Source of the DNA: an uncultured Neomegalonema sp.
GTDB lineage: Bacteria; Pseudomonadota; Alphaproteobacteria; Rhodobacterales; Rhodobacteraceae
Reading direction: 5' to 3'
DNA length: 64,000 nt
Assembly: GCA_937990185.1 (NCBI GenBank)
Contig: CALKBI010000021.1
Coordinates: 39,761 to 103,760 of the forward strand
The translations under genes were made by a program, and so were the position numbers. The notes beneath the pieces are model-generated. The model ran no database searches, was not told the origin of the DNA, and saw only the letters and a program-made list of their open reading frames with translations. The stretch's first letter is position 1. Every line of letters starts with the position of its first letter. Below, piece after piece: positions 52,110-61,976 of this stretch.

Positions 52110-53819
52110 TTAGTCCTCTTCGCGTTGCTTCAACGCTGCACCGAGGATATCGCCAAGGGATGCACCGGCATCGCTTGAACCGAACTGCTCCACGGCTTCT
52201 TTCTCTTCTGCCACTTCCAGCGCTTTGATCGACAAGCCGATCTTGCGGGTTTTGGCATCAAGCGATGTAACACGGGCTTCGACTTTATCGCCGACCTTGA
52301 AGTTTTCAGGCTTCTGATCATCACGCTCGCGCGCAAGATCGCCACGACGGATAAAGGCGTCTTGACCTTCAACCTTAACTTCGAGGCCGTTATCGGTGAC
52401 CGCTACGATTTCAGCTTCGACTTTCGAGCCGCGTTTCAGGCCGCCCGTCGCATCGTCAAAGCTCTCGCCGCCGACTTGTTTAACACCGAGAGAGATACGC
52501 TCTTTCTCAACATCAACATCGAGAACAACGGCTTTGATGACGTCGCCCTTTTTGTAGTCGTCGATGGCTTCTTCACCCGACTTGTTCCAGTCGAGGTCTG
52601 ACAAGTGGACCATGCCGTCGATGTCGTCGTCGAGACCAATGAACAGACCGAACTCGGTGATGTTCTTGACGTCGCCTTCGACTTCGGTTCCACGTGGGTG
52701 ATTGGCCACGAAAGCCTCCCACGGATTGTCCATGCACTGTTTGAGGCCAAGGGAGATGCGGCGCTTGGAGGCGTCCACGTCGAGAACCATGACTTCGACT
52801 TCCTGGCTCGTCGAAACGATTTTACCGGGATGCACGTTCTTTTTGGTCCAGCTCATTTCGGAGACATGGACAAGACCTTCAACACCCGGCTCCAACTCAA
52901 CAAATGCACCATAATCGGTGATGTTGGTCACGCGGCCTTTGTGGCGGCCTTCGAGCGGGTACTTGCCGTCAACATCTTCCCAAGGGTCAGATTGAAGCTG
53001 TTTCATGCCAAGCGAGATACGCTGGGTGTCTTTGTTTACCTTCACAACCTGAACCTGCAACGTCTGACCGATGCTGAGGATTTCGGTAGGATGGTTCACG
53101 CGACGCCAAGCCATGTCGGTAACGTGCAATAGGCCGTCGACACCGCCGAGATCGACGAATGCACCGTAATCGGTGATATTTTTGACGACACCTTCAACCA
53201 CATCGCCTTCGTTGAGCTTGCCAACGATTTCCGAACGCTGCTCTGCTCGGGTTTCTTCGAGGATAGCACGGCGCGAAACAACGATATTACCGCGACGGCG
53301 GTCCATTTTAAGAATTTGGAACGGCTGCGGAGTGTTCATCAGCGGGCCAACGTCACGTACGGGGCGCACGTCAACTTGGCTGCCAGGCAAGAAGGCCACT
53401 GCGCCACCGAGATCAACGGTAAAGCCGCCTTTGACACGGCCAAAGATTGCGCCTTCGACGCGCTCGTTCTTGTCGAATGCCTTCTCAAGACGATCCCAAG
53501 CCTCTTCGCGGCGAGCTTTATCGCGGGAAAGGACCGACTCGCCTTTGGCGTTTTCGGTGCGGTCGAGATAGACTTCAACTTCGTCACCGACCTCAAGGTC
53601 GGCGGGTTTGCCGGGTGCGGCGAATTCTTTAATGTCGATGCGGCCTTCCATTTTGAAGCCTACGTCGACGATCGCTTGACCATTTTCGATCGCGATCACT
53701 TTACCCTTAACAACAGAACCTTCAATAAGGTCATTATTTTCAAGGGATTCGTTCAGCATTGCTTCGAAATCGTCCATGCTTGGTTGCATCGATTCCGTTG
53801 CGGTTGCGGCATTTGCCAT
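52110..53819 (-). CDS. rpsA: 30S ribosomal protein S1
   Basis: This 569-residue protein contains six S1 RNA-binding repeats, e.g. GSVVKGKVIAIENGQAIVDV, VVEGVVKNITDYGAFVDLGG, GRVTNITDYGAFVELEPGVE and GDVKNITEFGLFIGLDDDID. It recruits mRNA to the 30S subunit. It lies downstream of cmk on the same strand, the common order in proteobacteria, and ends at a strong terminator. AGGAGC lies close before the ATG on the minus strand. Confidence 0.97.
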   Translation of the reverse strand: MANAATATESMQPSMDDFEAMLNESLENNDLIEGSVVKGKVIAIENGQAIVDVGFKMEGRIDIKEFAAPGKPADLEVGDEVEVYLDRTENAKGESVLSRDKARREEAWDRLEKAFDKNERVEGAIFGRVKGGFTVDLGGAVAFLPGSQVDVRPVRDVGPLMNTPQPFQILKMDRRRGNIVVSRRAILEETRAEQRSEIVGKLNEGDVVEGVVKNITDYGAFVDLGGVDGLLHVTDMAWRRVNHPTEILSIGQTLQVQVVKVNKDTQRISLGMKQLQSDPWEDVDGKYPLEGRHKGRVTNITDYGAFVELEPGVEGLVHVSEMSWTKKNVHPGKIVSTSQEVEVMVLDVDASKRRISLGLKQCMDNPWEAFVANHPRGTEVEGDVKNITEFGLFIGLDDDIDGMVHLSDLDWNKSGEEAIDDYKKGDVIKAVVLDVDVEKERISLGVKQVGGESFDDATGGLKRGSKVEAEIVAVTDNGLEVKVEGQDAFIRRGDLARERDDQKPENFKVGDKVEARVTSLDAKTRKIGLSIKALEVAEEKEAVEQFGSSDAGASLGDILGAALKQREED

Positions 53820-53960
53820 TCAGATTAGCTCCTATACGTCGATGTTTTCTGGCCAGCCGGTTGTCTCCGGCGGTCTTTCCTAAAGTTAACGAGTAGTTTG
53901 CTCGAATGCCGATTCGGACCTTCAAATGAGAAAAAGCAAATACGCCCCAGAGGCTTAGCT

Positions 53961-54593
53961 CTAGGCCGCTTTAATTTGCTTGTTCACGAGACGAAGAGCC
54001 TCTGCGACGGCCTGCTCTATACTCATTTCGGTGGTATCGAGCAAGTCCGTGTCTTCCGCATGTACCATTGGTGCAGTGGAACGCTCGGCATCGCGGCGGT
54101 CTCGCTCTTCGATGGAATCGAGAACAGTCCGGTAAGCGATGTCTTCCTGCGCCGATAATTCTCTCCAACGCCTTGCAGCGCGAACATCAATTTCCGCAGT
54201 AACAAAGAGCTTTGCGTTCGCATCAGGCAGAACAACCGTCCCGATATCACGGCCATCGAGCACTGCTCCACCCATCGCAAAGTTACGTTGCCACTGCATC
54301 AATGACTCGCGCACCTGCGGATGAGCCGCAACAATTGAGGCAAGATTCCCAATACCCGCATCACGTAGATCATCCCGCTCTAACACATCAATGGTCAGGG
54401 AATCCGCAATACGGGCAACGGCATCACCATCGGTCGGAAAAATCCCCTGATCGCGAACCATTGCGGCCACTCCGCGATAAAGAGACCCGGTATCGAGATG
54501 GCGTAACTCGAAGTATGAAGCTATTTGCCGAGCAATCGTTCCCTTGCCAGATGCTGCGGGTCCGTCGATTGCTATCGTGAGCGTATCAGTCAT
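53961..54593 (-). CDS. cmk: Cytidylate kinase
   Basis: This 210-residue kinase phosphorylates CMP/dCMP. It starts MTDTLTIAIDGPAASGKGTI (P loop), then RHLDTGSLYRGVAAM, GGAVLDGRDIGTVVLPDANA (the DGRDIGT motif) and FVTAEIDVRAARRWRELSAQ. rpsA follows 141 bases downstream. aroA, its usual upstream partner, is separated from it by two inserted genes. Confidence 0.96.
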   Translation of the reverse strand: MTDTLTIAIDGPAASGKGTIARQIASYFELRHLDTGSLYRGVAAMVRDQGIFPTDGDAVARIADSLTIDVLERDDLRDAGIGNLASIVAAHPQVRESLMQWQRNFAMGGAVLDGRDIGTVVLPDANAKLFVTAEIDVRAARRWRELSAQEDIAYRTVLDSIEERDRRDAERSTAPMVHAEDTDLLDTTEMSIEQAVAEALRLVNKQIKAA

Positions 54594-54668
54594 AGAACCT
54601 CGTTGAACTAGCGAAGAACGGCGTGTTTTAGACTACCCTCAATTTACCATAAGTTAACGGCAAGGTAT

Positions 54669-55973
54669 TCATCTATTCATCGCTTCCATCTCACGCCGGA
54701 TTGCGACCGCATCTGAAGCTTCGTCAATCTTCAAATCTGACCAACTGATAACCTCGCCCATAGCAATATCGCGTGTCAGCACCCCATCTGCTAATCCGAT
54801 TGGCAATGCTCTTGACGCGAGGCTATCACTGGCTGGCATTAACTTACCCCATACAGTTTCACCACCTTCTCCATCCAGCCGCTCGCCCGTTTTCAAGTCA
54901 CGTTTGGCAGTCGCAACAACATCGCCTTTAAATGCTTTGGTCGCGCCGGTCGGCTCACCAAGCAAAGCGGCACTGAGCACCGAGATGTTCAGTTCTAATC
55001 CAATGAGATGAAACGGCTTATACATCGCAGAGTATCGCCCGCTCGCATCGGTATTCATCCCATACTGGCGGAAACAAGCGGCTGCATAATCGTTTGGAGC
55101 CTCGATCACGACATAAACGCCCCAGCGCAAGTCGCGCGCGACCTCGCGCCCATCCCGCTCCATAGAGGAAACGACTTCGACCATTCCAGCGCGATCCAAC
55201 ACGCCGCCTTGCTCACGAGGGCGTAGAACATGCGCTAGATCATCCATCCCGCAGGGCGGGAAAGAGAGGCCACTCGCGGGAACGGTCAAATCGCAGGCGT
55301 TCGCTACCGCTGCCATCTCTAAAGCTGACTTTGTGCCATCAAGAAACGAATTAAACATTTTAGGGTTCATACCGGCTTTAGCCGCTTGTTCAGCTGTCAG
55401 GCCATAATGATCCCAGATCGTGTCGGGCGTGGAGGCATGGTAATGCGGCATATATTTTGTGCCTTTACCTGCGGCGGTGATCGAAAAGCCCGTACAGCGC
55501 GCCCAATCAACCATTTCAGCAATGAGCGCGGGCTGGTCACCATAAGCAAGCGAGTACACGACACCCGCCGCACGCGCTTTTGCCGCCAACAATGGACCGG
55601 CCAGCGCATCCGCTTCGACATTGACCATAACAATATGCTTGCCCGCAGCGATAGCCGAGCTGGCATGGATCAGCCCGGCCACCGGATTACCGGTGGCTTC
55701 AATCACCACATCCACATCATCACGCGAAACCGCATCTTTCACATCATCGACAAAATCAGTTGCCGCAATCCGCTCTTCAGACCAACCAACATTGCGGCAG
55801 GCATCACGTGCTGCGTCGGGTCGCAAATCGGCGACCACACTTACCGTGAGGCCCGGCGTAGTCGGTATTTGACTCAAAAACATCGAGCCAAACTTCCCTG
55901 CACCGATCAAACAAGCCCGTACCGGATTGTCCGCCTCCGCGCGGGCCATCAAAGCATTATGCAGGTACATCAT
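54669..55973 (-). CDS. COG4091-type oxidoreductase with C-terminal SAF domain
   Basis: This 434-residue protein has an N-terminal Rossmann domain (VRACLIGAGKFGSMFLSQIP), a homoserine-dehydrogenase-like middle (VDVVIEATGNPVAGLIHASS, SLAYGDQPALIAEMVDWARC) and a C-terminal SAF-like segment (LADGVLTRDIAMGEVISWSD). This matches the group called predicted homoserine dehydrogenase with SAF domain (COG4091). Some members act on tetrose or branched-sugar derivatives; the substrate here is not known. It lies between cmk and aroA with a divergent dinB-type gene. Confidence 0.8.
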   Translation of the reverse strand: MMYLHNALMARAEADNPVRACLIGAGKFGSMFLSQIPTTPGLTVSVVADLRPDAARDACRNVGWSEERIAATDFVDDVKDAVSRDDVDVVIEATGNPVAGLIHASSAIAAGKHIVMVNVEADALAGPLLAAKARAAGVVYSLAYGDQPALIAEMVDWARCTGFSITAAGKGTKYMPHYHASTPDTIWDHYGLTAEQAAKAGMNPKMFNSFLDGTKSALEMAAVANACDLTVPASGLSFPPCGMDDLAHVLRPREQGGVLDRAGMVEVVSSMERDGREVARDLRWGVYVVIEAPNDYAAACFRQYGMNTDASGRYSAMYKPFHLIGLELNISVLSAALLGEPTGATKAFKGDVVATAKRDLKTGERLDGEGGETVWGKLMPASDSLASRALPIGLADGVLTRDIAMGEVISWSDLKIDEASDAVAIRREMEAMNR

Positions 55974-56091
55974 CAGCCTCCGTCGTTGATAGCATCACCC
56001 ATCTTCATCGACGACGAGATTGCGCCACGCTCGCGGGCGATGCAATTTATTGAAAGCCTAACGCCTCTAAAAACCTCGACAGGATGATGCA

Positions 56092-56595
56092 ATGATCGAC
56101 ACAAGCTATGTACGGACAATGGCGCGCTACGGTGCTTGGCAGAACGAAAGTGTATGCATCGCCGCAGGCCGCTTGAGCGATGATGAGCGACACTTGGATC
56201 GGGGCGCGTTCTTCGGGTCCATCACCGGCACGCTCAATCACCTGCTTTGGGGAGATCGCATTTGGATGAACCGGTTTGCAGAAACCAAACCGCCTAAGAT
56301 GCCTTCAATCCCTGAGTCGGTCCACGAAACCGAAAGCTGGACCGCCTACCAGCGCGCACGCTCTGAAATGGACCAAGCAATTTCGAGTTGGGCGTCAGAC
56401 CTCGACAGCACTTGGTTCGATGGAAACCTGAGCTGGTTTTCCGGGGCCGCAAAACGCGATGTCACCAAGCCAAAAGACATTCTCGTGATACACTTTTTCA
56501 ATCACGCTACGCATCACCGTGGGCAAGTCCATGCCATGCTGACCACAGCCGGAGTAAACCCCGCAGATACTGATCTGTTCTTAATGCCTGAATAA
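56092..56595 (+). CDS. DinB-family protein
   Basis: This 167-residue protein is a DinB/YfiT four-helix metalloprotein: TMARYGAWQNESVCIAAGRL, GSITGTLNHLLWGDRIWMNR (first metal-binding His) and HFFNHATHHRGQVHAMLTTA (the His-rich helix with the other ligands), with a tail matching the DNA-damage-inducible family. Members act as thiol-dependent transferases in many cases; no role can be assigned. It is the only plus-strand gene between cmk and aroA, and a hairpin terminator follows. Confidence 0.88.
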   Translation: MIDTSYVRTMARYGAWQNESVCIAAGRLSDDERHLDRGAFFGSITGTLNHLLWGDRIWMNRFAETKPPKMPSIPESVHETESWTAYQRARSEMDQAISSWASDLDSTWFDGNLSWFSGAAKRDVTKPKDILVIHFFNHATHHRGQVHAMLTTAGVNPADTDLFLMPE

Positions 56596-56603
56596 AGGAA
56601 TAA

Positions 56604-56634
56604 AACGAGCGGTTGGTATTTCCGCTCGTTCAAA
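56604..56634 (+). terminator. Hairpin terminator after the DinB gene
   Basis: AACGAGCGG (56604-56612) and CCGCTCGTT (56622-56630) form a perfect 9-bp stem with a nine-base loop, eight bases after the DinB stop codon. The T run is minimal. A second dyad, TGAGATT/AATCTCA, lies some 30 bases further on. Confidence 0.6.
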
Positions 56635-56871
56635 GCGTTCTGAGACAAATGAGATTCAATTAAATCTCAGAACTACAACAGTCGCTCCCGGAATTTTCGC
56701 CAAGGATTTCTTTTCTTATTGTTGTTACCACCGCAACCCCACATTCACTTACGGGACCTTTAACCTGCCTCCCCGCGCGATATTTTTTGGCTATCGGTGA
56801 GCGCGAAAGAATCAAAAGTCATCCGTTGCGTCAACTTACTTTCAGTGCGGCGAATTAACTCAGGCGCAATT

Positions 56872-58209
56872 TCATCCAATCTCTCCCCCGAGGTCGCGCA
56901 TCAATCCTTGGAATGTCGGAAAACTCGTCGCAATCGGCGCGGCATCATCCACAGTAATCGGTTCCTCAGACGCAAGGCCCATCACGGCGAAGCTCATGGC
57001 GATGCGATGATCCAAATGCGCCGCAACAGTTGCACCGCCGGGAACACCATTTCCTGAATGGCCAGTCACCGAAAATGTATCCGGCGTAGAAGACGTAGTG
57101 ACGCCATTTGCTTTAAGGCCGGTTTCCATCGCGGCGATACGGTCACTCTCTTTGACGCGCAATTCGCCAACTCCCTCCATGATCGTCACCCCATCCGCGA
57201 AAGCCGCCGCGACGCTCAGGATGGGAAATTCATCAATCATGGATGCCGCGCGCTCCGCAGGCACAGTGACGCCGCGCAATGCGCTGTGGCGTACAGTCAG
57301 ATCGGCAACAGGCTCACCACCCTCTTCGCGCTCGTTGGAATAGCTGAGATCTCCGCCCATCTCGATAAGAGTTTGATAGAGTCCGTCGCGCGTTGGGTTG
57401 CGGGAGACACCGGGAATGTGAATTTCCGATCCCTCAACCAACAATGCGGCAACTACCGGAAACGCAGCCGAAGACGGATCACGAGGGACAGTCACGGCGC
57501 AAGGGGTCAGGTCAGGCTGACCATGAAGGTGAATTAAACGGCCTTCGGCAGTGTCTTCGATTTCAACTGTCGCACCAAAGCCCTTTAACATACGCTCGGT
57601 ATGATCGCGTGTCGGTTCAGGTTCGATGACGGTGGTAATGCCCGGCGCATTAAGGCCCGCAAGGAGAACGGCGGACTTCACCTGCGCCGAGGCAACGGGC
57701 AACGTATAAGTCACCGGAACCGGATTGCTCGCACCAATCAAAGTAAGCGGCAAGCGCCCCTCGCTTCGTCCTGCGGATCGCGTTCCGAACAAGGCAAGCG
57801 GATCAAGAATTCGTCCCATAGGACGGCTGCGCAAACTGGCATCGCCTGTGAACGTCGTCGCAAAATTATGCGTGGCGACGGCGCCCATAATCAAACGACA
57901 TCCTGTCCCGGAATTTCCGCAATCAATAACGTGGTCAGGCTCCATGAACCCTCCCGTCCCGACACCGAGCACCCGCCATATTCCGTCATCATCGCGCGTT
58001 ACAGTCGCGCCGAAAGCGCGCATGGCCTTCGCGGTATCCAGAACATCCTCACCCTCAAGCAATCCGGTAATCACCGTCTCCCCAATCGACATCGCACCGA
58101 AAATCAGAGCACGGTGCGAAACAGATTTATCGCCAGGAATTGCCGCTGTGCCATGAAGATTACTTGATCGACGGGTTGTGAGTGGCGTCGGGGTTGCTGA
58201 TGTTGACAT
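56872..58209 (-). CDS. aroA: 3-phosphoshikimate 1-carboxyvinyltransferase (EPSP synthase), class II-like
   Basis: This 445-residue enzyme joins shikimate-3-phosphate and phosphoenolpyruvate in aromatic synthesis. It shows [20 protein letters not shown], the [20 protein letters not shown] segment, [52 protein letters not shown] and [15 protein letters not shown]. The GLLEGEDV and [13 protein letters not shown] stretches are those of class II enzymes. At the position where some class II enzymes carry Ala (GNAATG) this one has Gly (GNSGTG). I chose the ATG at 58209 with GAGAGAG before it. Confidence 0.95.
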   Translation of the reverse strand: MSTSATPTPLTTRRSSNLHGTAAIPGDKSVSHRALIFGAMSIGETVITGLLEGEDVLDTAKAMRAFGATVTRDDDGIWRVLGVGTGGFMEPDHVIDCGNSGTGCRLIMGAVATHNFATTFTGDASLRSRPMGRILDPLALFGTRSAGRSEGRLPLTLIGASNPVPVTYTLPVASAQVKSAVLLAGLNAPGITTVIEPEPTRDHTERMLKGFGATVEIEDTAEGRLIHLHGQPDLTPCAVTVPRDPSSAAFPVVAALLVEGSEIHIPGVSRNPTRDGLYQTLIEMGGDLSYSNEREEGGEPVADLTVRHSALRGVTVPAERAASMIDEFPILSVAAAFADGVTIMEGVGELRVKESDRIAAMETGLKANGVTTSSTPDTFSVTGHSGNGVPGGATVAAHLDHRIAMSFAVMGLASEEPITVDDAAPIATSFPTFQGLMRDLGGEIG

Positions 58210-58288
58210 AAGACTCTCTCTTTCCAAAGAGGCTTAGAACTTTTAAATCAAATTTGGAATGACAAGCTATGCCATCGCCCCAATTCTC

Positions 58289-59011
58289 TCACCAATCTCC
58301 AAGGCTAGACTGAACCGCAGCAAGGGCCGCAACCGCGGCAGTATCTGCACGCAGAATACGCGGGCCAAGGCTCACAGGGAGTGCAGCCTCAAGAGAACTG
58401 ATGGCCTCCATCTCTGCCGGTGAAAATCCACCCTCGGGACCGATAAGAATCGAGGCCGCCGTCCCGCGCGGAAAAGGCGCGAGTGCCGCCGAAATCTCAG
58501 CGCCGTTTCGGGATTCGTTACAAAAAACCAGCAACCTGTCTTTCCATCCAGCCAAGACATCGCGCAATTTTTGCGGGTTATCCAGCACTGGAACGCTCAA
58601 CCCATCGCATTGCTCTGCCGCTTCAATCATATGGGCGCGTAAGCGCGGCAAATTGAGCCGCTCTGAATTGGTGTGTTGCGTGAAAACAGGCCGCAACCTG
58701 CGACAGCCCAACTCGCAGGCTTTTTCGACGATGAAATCCGTTCGGGCCTTTTTAATCGGCGCAAACAAAAGCTCGATATCTGGTGGGTCGGTCTGCGCAC
58801 GGGCTTGTCTTGAGACATCAAGCAATCCGCGTTTTTTACCTGACTCTGCAACAACAGCAGTCCATTCACCATCTTGGCCGTTAAAGACCAAAATTTCATC
58901 GCCCTGCCCCAAGCGCATAACATTAAACAGATAATGTGCATGATCCCGTTCGAGCGGAACAGATTGATCTGCGGCCAGTGGCGTATCGAGAAAAAGCCTT
59001 ACAGTACTCAT
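58289..59011 (-). CDS. rsmE: 16S rRNA (uracil(1498)-N(3))-methyltransferase
   Basis: This 240-residue SPOUT methyltransferase has an N-terminal PUA-like part (HAHYLFNVMRLGQGDEILVFNG), then ELLFAPIKKARTDFIVEKAC, LGCRRLRPVFTQHTNSERLN, and the knotted SAM site ILIGPEGGFSPAEMEAI followed by LGPRILRADTAAVAAL. All are RsmE signatures. The gene is divergent from ubiA with an 84-base gap, a common alphaproteobacterial arrangement. Confidence 0.94.
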   Translation of the reverse strand: MSTVRLFLDTPLAADQSVPLERDHAHYLFNVMRLGQGDEILVFNGQDGEWTAVVAESGKKRGLLDVSRQARAQTDPPDIELLFAPIKKARTDFIVEKACELGCRRLRPVFTQHTNSERLNLPRLRAHMIEAAEQCDGLSVPVLDNPQKLRDVLAGWKDRLLVFCNESRNGAEISAALAPFPRGTAASILIGPEGGFSPAEMEAISSLEAALPVSLGPRILRADTAAVAALAAVQSSLGDW

Positions 59012-59095
59012 TTATCTGCCCAAACAAGGTTTCATGCACATACTTTATTAGGTTAGGTATCGGACAACATCATTTTTCTGACGGGAGGCAATCCA

Positions 59096-60010
59096 ATGGG
59101 CCGCGTAGCTGATGCCGTTTCCGGGCACTGGGTCGATACTGGCGCGCCAATGCACTGGCGGCCTTATCTCAGGTTAATGCGCGCAGACCGTCCGATTGGC
59201 TGGTGGCTGCTCCTCCTCCCCTGTTGGCAATCTCTTGCGCTGGCGATTGGATCAACGGGATTCCGCTGGATTGATTTATGGTTGCCGATTGCTTTTTTTA
59301 TCGGAGCCGTCGCAATGCGCGGAGCCGGATGCACACTTAACGATATTGTAGACCAAAAATTTGACGCTCAAGTCGACCGCACCCGCTCTCGCCCGTTGCC
59401 TTCCGGCGAAGTATCCGTGACGCAAGCCACTATGTTTATGGCGGCGTTATGCCTGTTGAGCCTGATCATTCTGCTGACGATGAACGGGGCTACCATCATT
59501 CTGGCCATGTTATCCCTGGGTATCGTGGCGGTTTACCCTTTTGCAAAGCGGGTCACGAACTGGCCTCAACTCGTCCTCGGGCTGGCATTCAACTGGGGCG
59601 CATTGGTCGGGTGGACGGCGCATACAGGATATGTCGGCATTCCTGCGATCCTTCTTTATTTCGGCGGTATCGCTTGGACCATCGGTTACGACACGATCTA
59701 TGCCCATCAAGACAAAGAAGACGACGCCATGATAGGCGTAAAATCAACCGCATTGCAATTTGGCGAGGCAACGCCGTCATGGTTGAGCGGTTTCTTCGGT
59801 ATTGCGACTTTGCTTGCGGGTATGGCGGGCGCAGCCGCAGGATTAGGGTTCGGCTTTTGGTTAGGGTTGATTGCTTATTTCGGCCACTTCATTTGGCAGT
59901 TGCTCAAACTCGATATCGACAACCCAGATAACTGCCTTCGCCTGTTTCGTTCAAACCGCGATGCAGGGATGATCTTACTGGCAGCAATCATTCTGGGTTC
60001 AATTTTCTGA
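59096..60010 (+). CDS. ubiA: 4-hydroxybenzoate polyprenyltransferase
   Basis: This 304-residue integral membrane protein prenylates 4-hydroxybenzoate in ubiquinone synthesis. It has about eight helices and the two Asp-rich sites NDIVDQKFDAQVDRTRSRPL and YDTIYAHQDKEDDAMIG that bind Mg-prenyl diphosphate. RADRPIGWWLLLLPCW near the start is typical of UbiA. GGGAGG lies seven bases before the ATG. It converges with the APH-family gene, four bases apart. Confidence 0.94.
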   Translation: MGRVADAVSGHWVDTGAPMHWRPYLRLMRADRPIGWWLLLLPCWQSLALAIGSTGFRWIDLWLPIAFFIGAVAMRGAGCTLNDIVDQKFDAQVDRTRSRPLPSGEVSVTQATMFMAALCLLSLIILLTMNGATIILAMLSLGIVAVYPFAKRVTNWPQLVLGLAFNWGALVGWTAHTGYVGIPAILLYFGGIAWTIGYDTIYAHQDKEDDAMIGVKSTALQFGEATPSWLSGFFGIATLLAGMAGAAAGLGFGFWLGLIAYFGHFIWQLLKLDIDNPDNCLRLFRSNRDAGMILLAAIILGSIF

Positions 60011-60014
60011 GGCG

Positions 60015-61052
60015 CTAAGAGGTAGTAGAGTCCACAGGCGCGGATTCCCTCATGCGTTTCATATATGCCTGCCCGAGTTTTACAGTATTCGCTGCGAAAT
60101 CCGAGGCAAGTGCTTGTGGCTCTGGCGCTTCGATATGGCTTCCGATCCATGCAAGCAGGGCCATCCGGCGCAGCATCACGAATGTATCCATCTCGGCTTC
60201 TTCATCAGCGCGTATTGCTCTGACACTTCGATAGCCCCGCAACCAAGCGGCTTTGAGCTGAGGGATACGAGGATCGTCCTCGATGAAACTAATCGCCGCA
60301 GCAAAATCGTAGAGAAACCAGCCATATCCGCAATCGTCAAAATCAATCAGGCGCGTCTTGCCCTGATTGACGAGCAAATTTGCAAGCCGCATATCCGCGT
60401 GGATCAGATTGAACCGCTCAGGCGATTTGCCAAAAGCATCTAACCGCTCATAAACTTTGCGCTCGACGCTCTCCAGCACAGCACGCGACTGAGTGGTAAT
60501 TCCCGGAGCATCGCGCCAGTTTCCCCATGTTGGATTCGCCCCGAAAACAGCGTCAGCATCCCATACCAGACGTACAAAATTATCCGGTTTCTTCCATACC
60601 AAAACATGATCATGACACCGTGCAGCTATCCTCCCGAGTTCTTCGAAACCAGAGGCCATATCGCCGGTTTCATCTGGCGCATCACCGTCGAGAAAAGAGA
60701 AGAGTACGAGATACCGCTCCGCATCTAGCCCTTCTATTCCGCATTGTTGAATCACTGCGCCATTGCGTCCACGATAGGCACGGTGAGTATCAACAATCTC
60801 ATCTCTGTCGATGGCCTCTAACCAAGCCAACTCGCATTCAATCGCCCGCTGTGAATGATAGTTCTCCCGGTGCACACGGAGAATTGCTTTAAAGCCGCCA
60901 TGCGCTTCTACGAGATAAGTTGCATTCTCAGAGACATTAATAAGTCGGACTTGCGCGTTGTCAGGAATATCCCAAAGGGACAATGATTTCTCAGCAAGGC
61001 GCTGAAGGTATTCCAGCAACCGTTCAAGCGGCATGTCAGGATCGGACATCAC
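60015..61052 (-). CDS. Aminoglycoside phosphotransferase (APH) family kinase
   Basis: This 345-residue kinase-like protein has LINVSENATYLVEAHGGFKA (nucleotide loop region), FNLIHADMRLANLLVNQGKT (HxD catalytic loop with Asn) and RLIDFDDCGYGWFLYDFAAA (DFD metal site). The kinase core is intact. It resembles the SrkA/homoserine kinase type II side of the family rather than known resistance enzymes. The substrate is unknown; a small molecule or stress-related protein target is possible. A start one codon later is equally possible. Confidence 0.85.
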   Translation of the reverse strand: MMSDPDMPLERLLEYLQRLAEKSLSLWDIPDNAQVRLINVSENATYLVEAHGGFKAILRVHRENYHSQRAIECELAWLEAIDRDEIVDTHRAYRGRNGAVIQQCGIEGLDAERYLVLFSFLDGDAPDETGDMASGFEELGRIAARCHDHVLVWKKPDNFVRLVWDADAVFGANPTWGNWRDAPGITTQSRAVLESVERKVYERLDAFGKSPERFNLIHADMRLANLLVNQGKTRLIDFDDCGYGWFLYDFAAAISFIEDDPRIPQLKAAWLRGYRSVRAIRADEEAEMDTFVMLRRMALLAWIGSHIEAPEPQALASDFAANTVKLGQAYMKRMRESAPVDSTTS

Positions 61053-61104
61053 GGCGTTCTCAAAAATGTTGTCGTTCTAAAATATTCTGGACCGCCATCC
61101 GTCT

Positions 61105-61311
61105 TTAATCGAGTTGGCGCGCCTCATCCGACAGCATTATCGGTATTCCATCCCGAATTGGGTAGGCTAATTTCGCACGCTCGCTGACAAGTTCCTGTGC
61201 CGCACGGTCATAGCTTAGAGGTCCACGAGAAACTGGACACACCAACGCTTCTAATAGTTTAGGATCGACGAGACGGGGTTCAGCGGCGGAGTCTTTATCA
61301 ATATCAGTCAT
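61105..61311 (-). CDS. Trm112-family protein
   Basis: This 68-residue protein shows [20 protein letters not shown] followed by [18 protein letters not shown], the short Trm112/YcaR fold. Only one of the Cys residues of zinc-binding members is left (VCPVS), so it probably does not bind zinc through four Cys. Its start overlaps the upstream LON-domain gene stop by four bases, and the three genes CnoX-LON-Trm112 form one operon. Confidence 0.92.
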   Translation of the reverse strand: MTDIDKDSAAEPRLVDPKLLEALVCPVSRGPLSYDRAAQELVSERAKLAYPIRDGIPIMLSDEARQLD

Positions 61312-61976
61312 TGCAACCTGCCTTGAGAGTCATCACCAGCGGCGTCAATTCGCAGCAAGGCGGCCAGTGTTTCCCGCCGTGCCTGTAAATCTTCAGCCTC
61401 TAGCAAGGCTTGCTTTTCACCAGCTGCAAACGGGCACATCATGCTGAGTGCATTCACGATCGTTTCTTCATCAGCCTGCCCTAAGGCTTCCCAATCAGTA
61501 TCGAGGCTTTTGGCTCGAAAATATGCGTTTACCAGCTCCAGAAATTCATCCTTATTGAAATCAGGATCATCTTGTTGTGGTTTCTTGGCGTCCATTTCAA
61601 AGTTATCCCAATGCGCCGAAACCCGGCGATAGGGCTGAAAACCTTCGATTTCGCTATCGACCTGAAACCGTGAAACTCCAGTCAAAGCTATAATGTAGCG
61701 GCCATCATCAGTTTCCGAAAACGTAACAATTCGTCCGGCGCAACCAATTTTGTAAAGCTCTCTTCCCGTCTTCGATGTTTCGCAACACCGGGGCTGTATC
61801 ATGCCGATCAAGCGGTGCTCGGTCTTGAGCGCATCATCAATCATCGCAAGATAACGCGGCTCAAAAATATTGAGCGGCAACCTTCCACGCGGCAATAATA
61901 AAGCACCGGGCAGTGGAAACACCGGAATAACTTCCGGTGCATTTTGTAGTGTAAACTGGGGTTTCACCGAACTCAT
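61308..61976 (-). CDS. LON peptidase substrate-binding-domain protein
   Basis: This 222-residue protein contains only the N-terminal LAN/LON substrate-binding domain: [42 protein letters not shown] and [20 protein letters not shown]. The ATPase and protease parts of Lon are absent by design in this family. Its role is unknown; it always travels with CnoX and Trm112 genes in alphaproteobacteria. It overlaps both neighbours by four bases. Confidence 0.92.
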   Translation of the reverse strand: MSSVKPQFTLQNAPEVIPVFPLPGALLLPRGRLPLNIFEPRYLAMIDDALKTEHRLIGMIQPRCCETSKTGRELYKIGCAGRIVTFSETDDGRYIIALTGVSRFQVDSEIEGFQPYRRVSAHWDNFEMDAKKPQQDDPDFNKDEFLELVNAYFRAKSLDTDWEALGQADEETIVNALSMMCPFAAGEKQALLEAEDLQARRETLAALLRIDAAGDDSQGRLQ

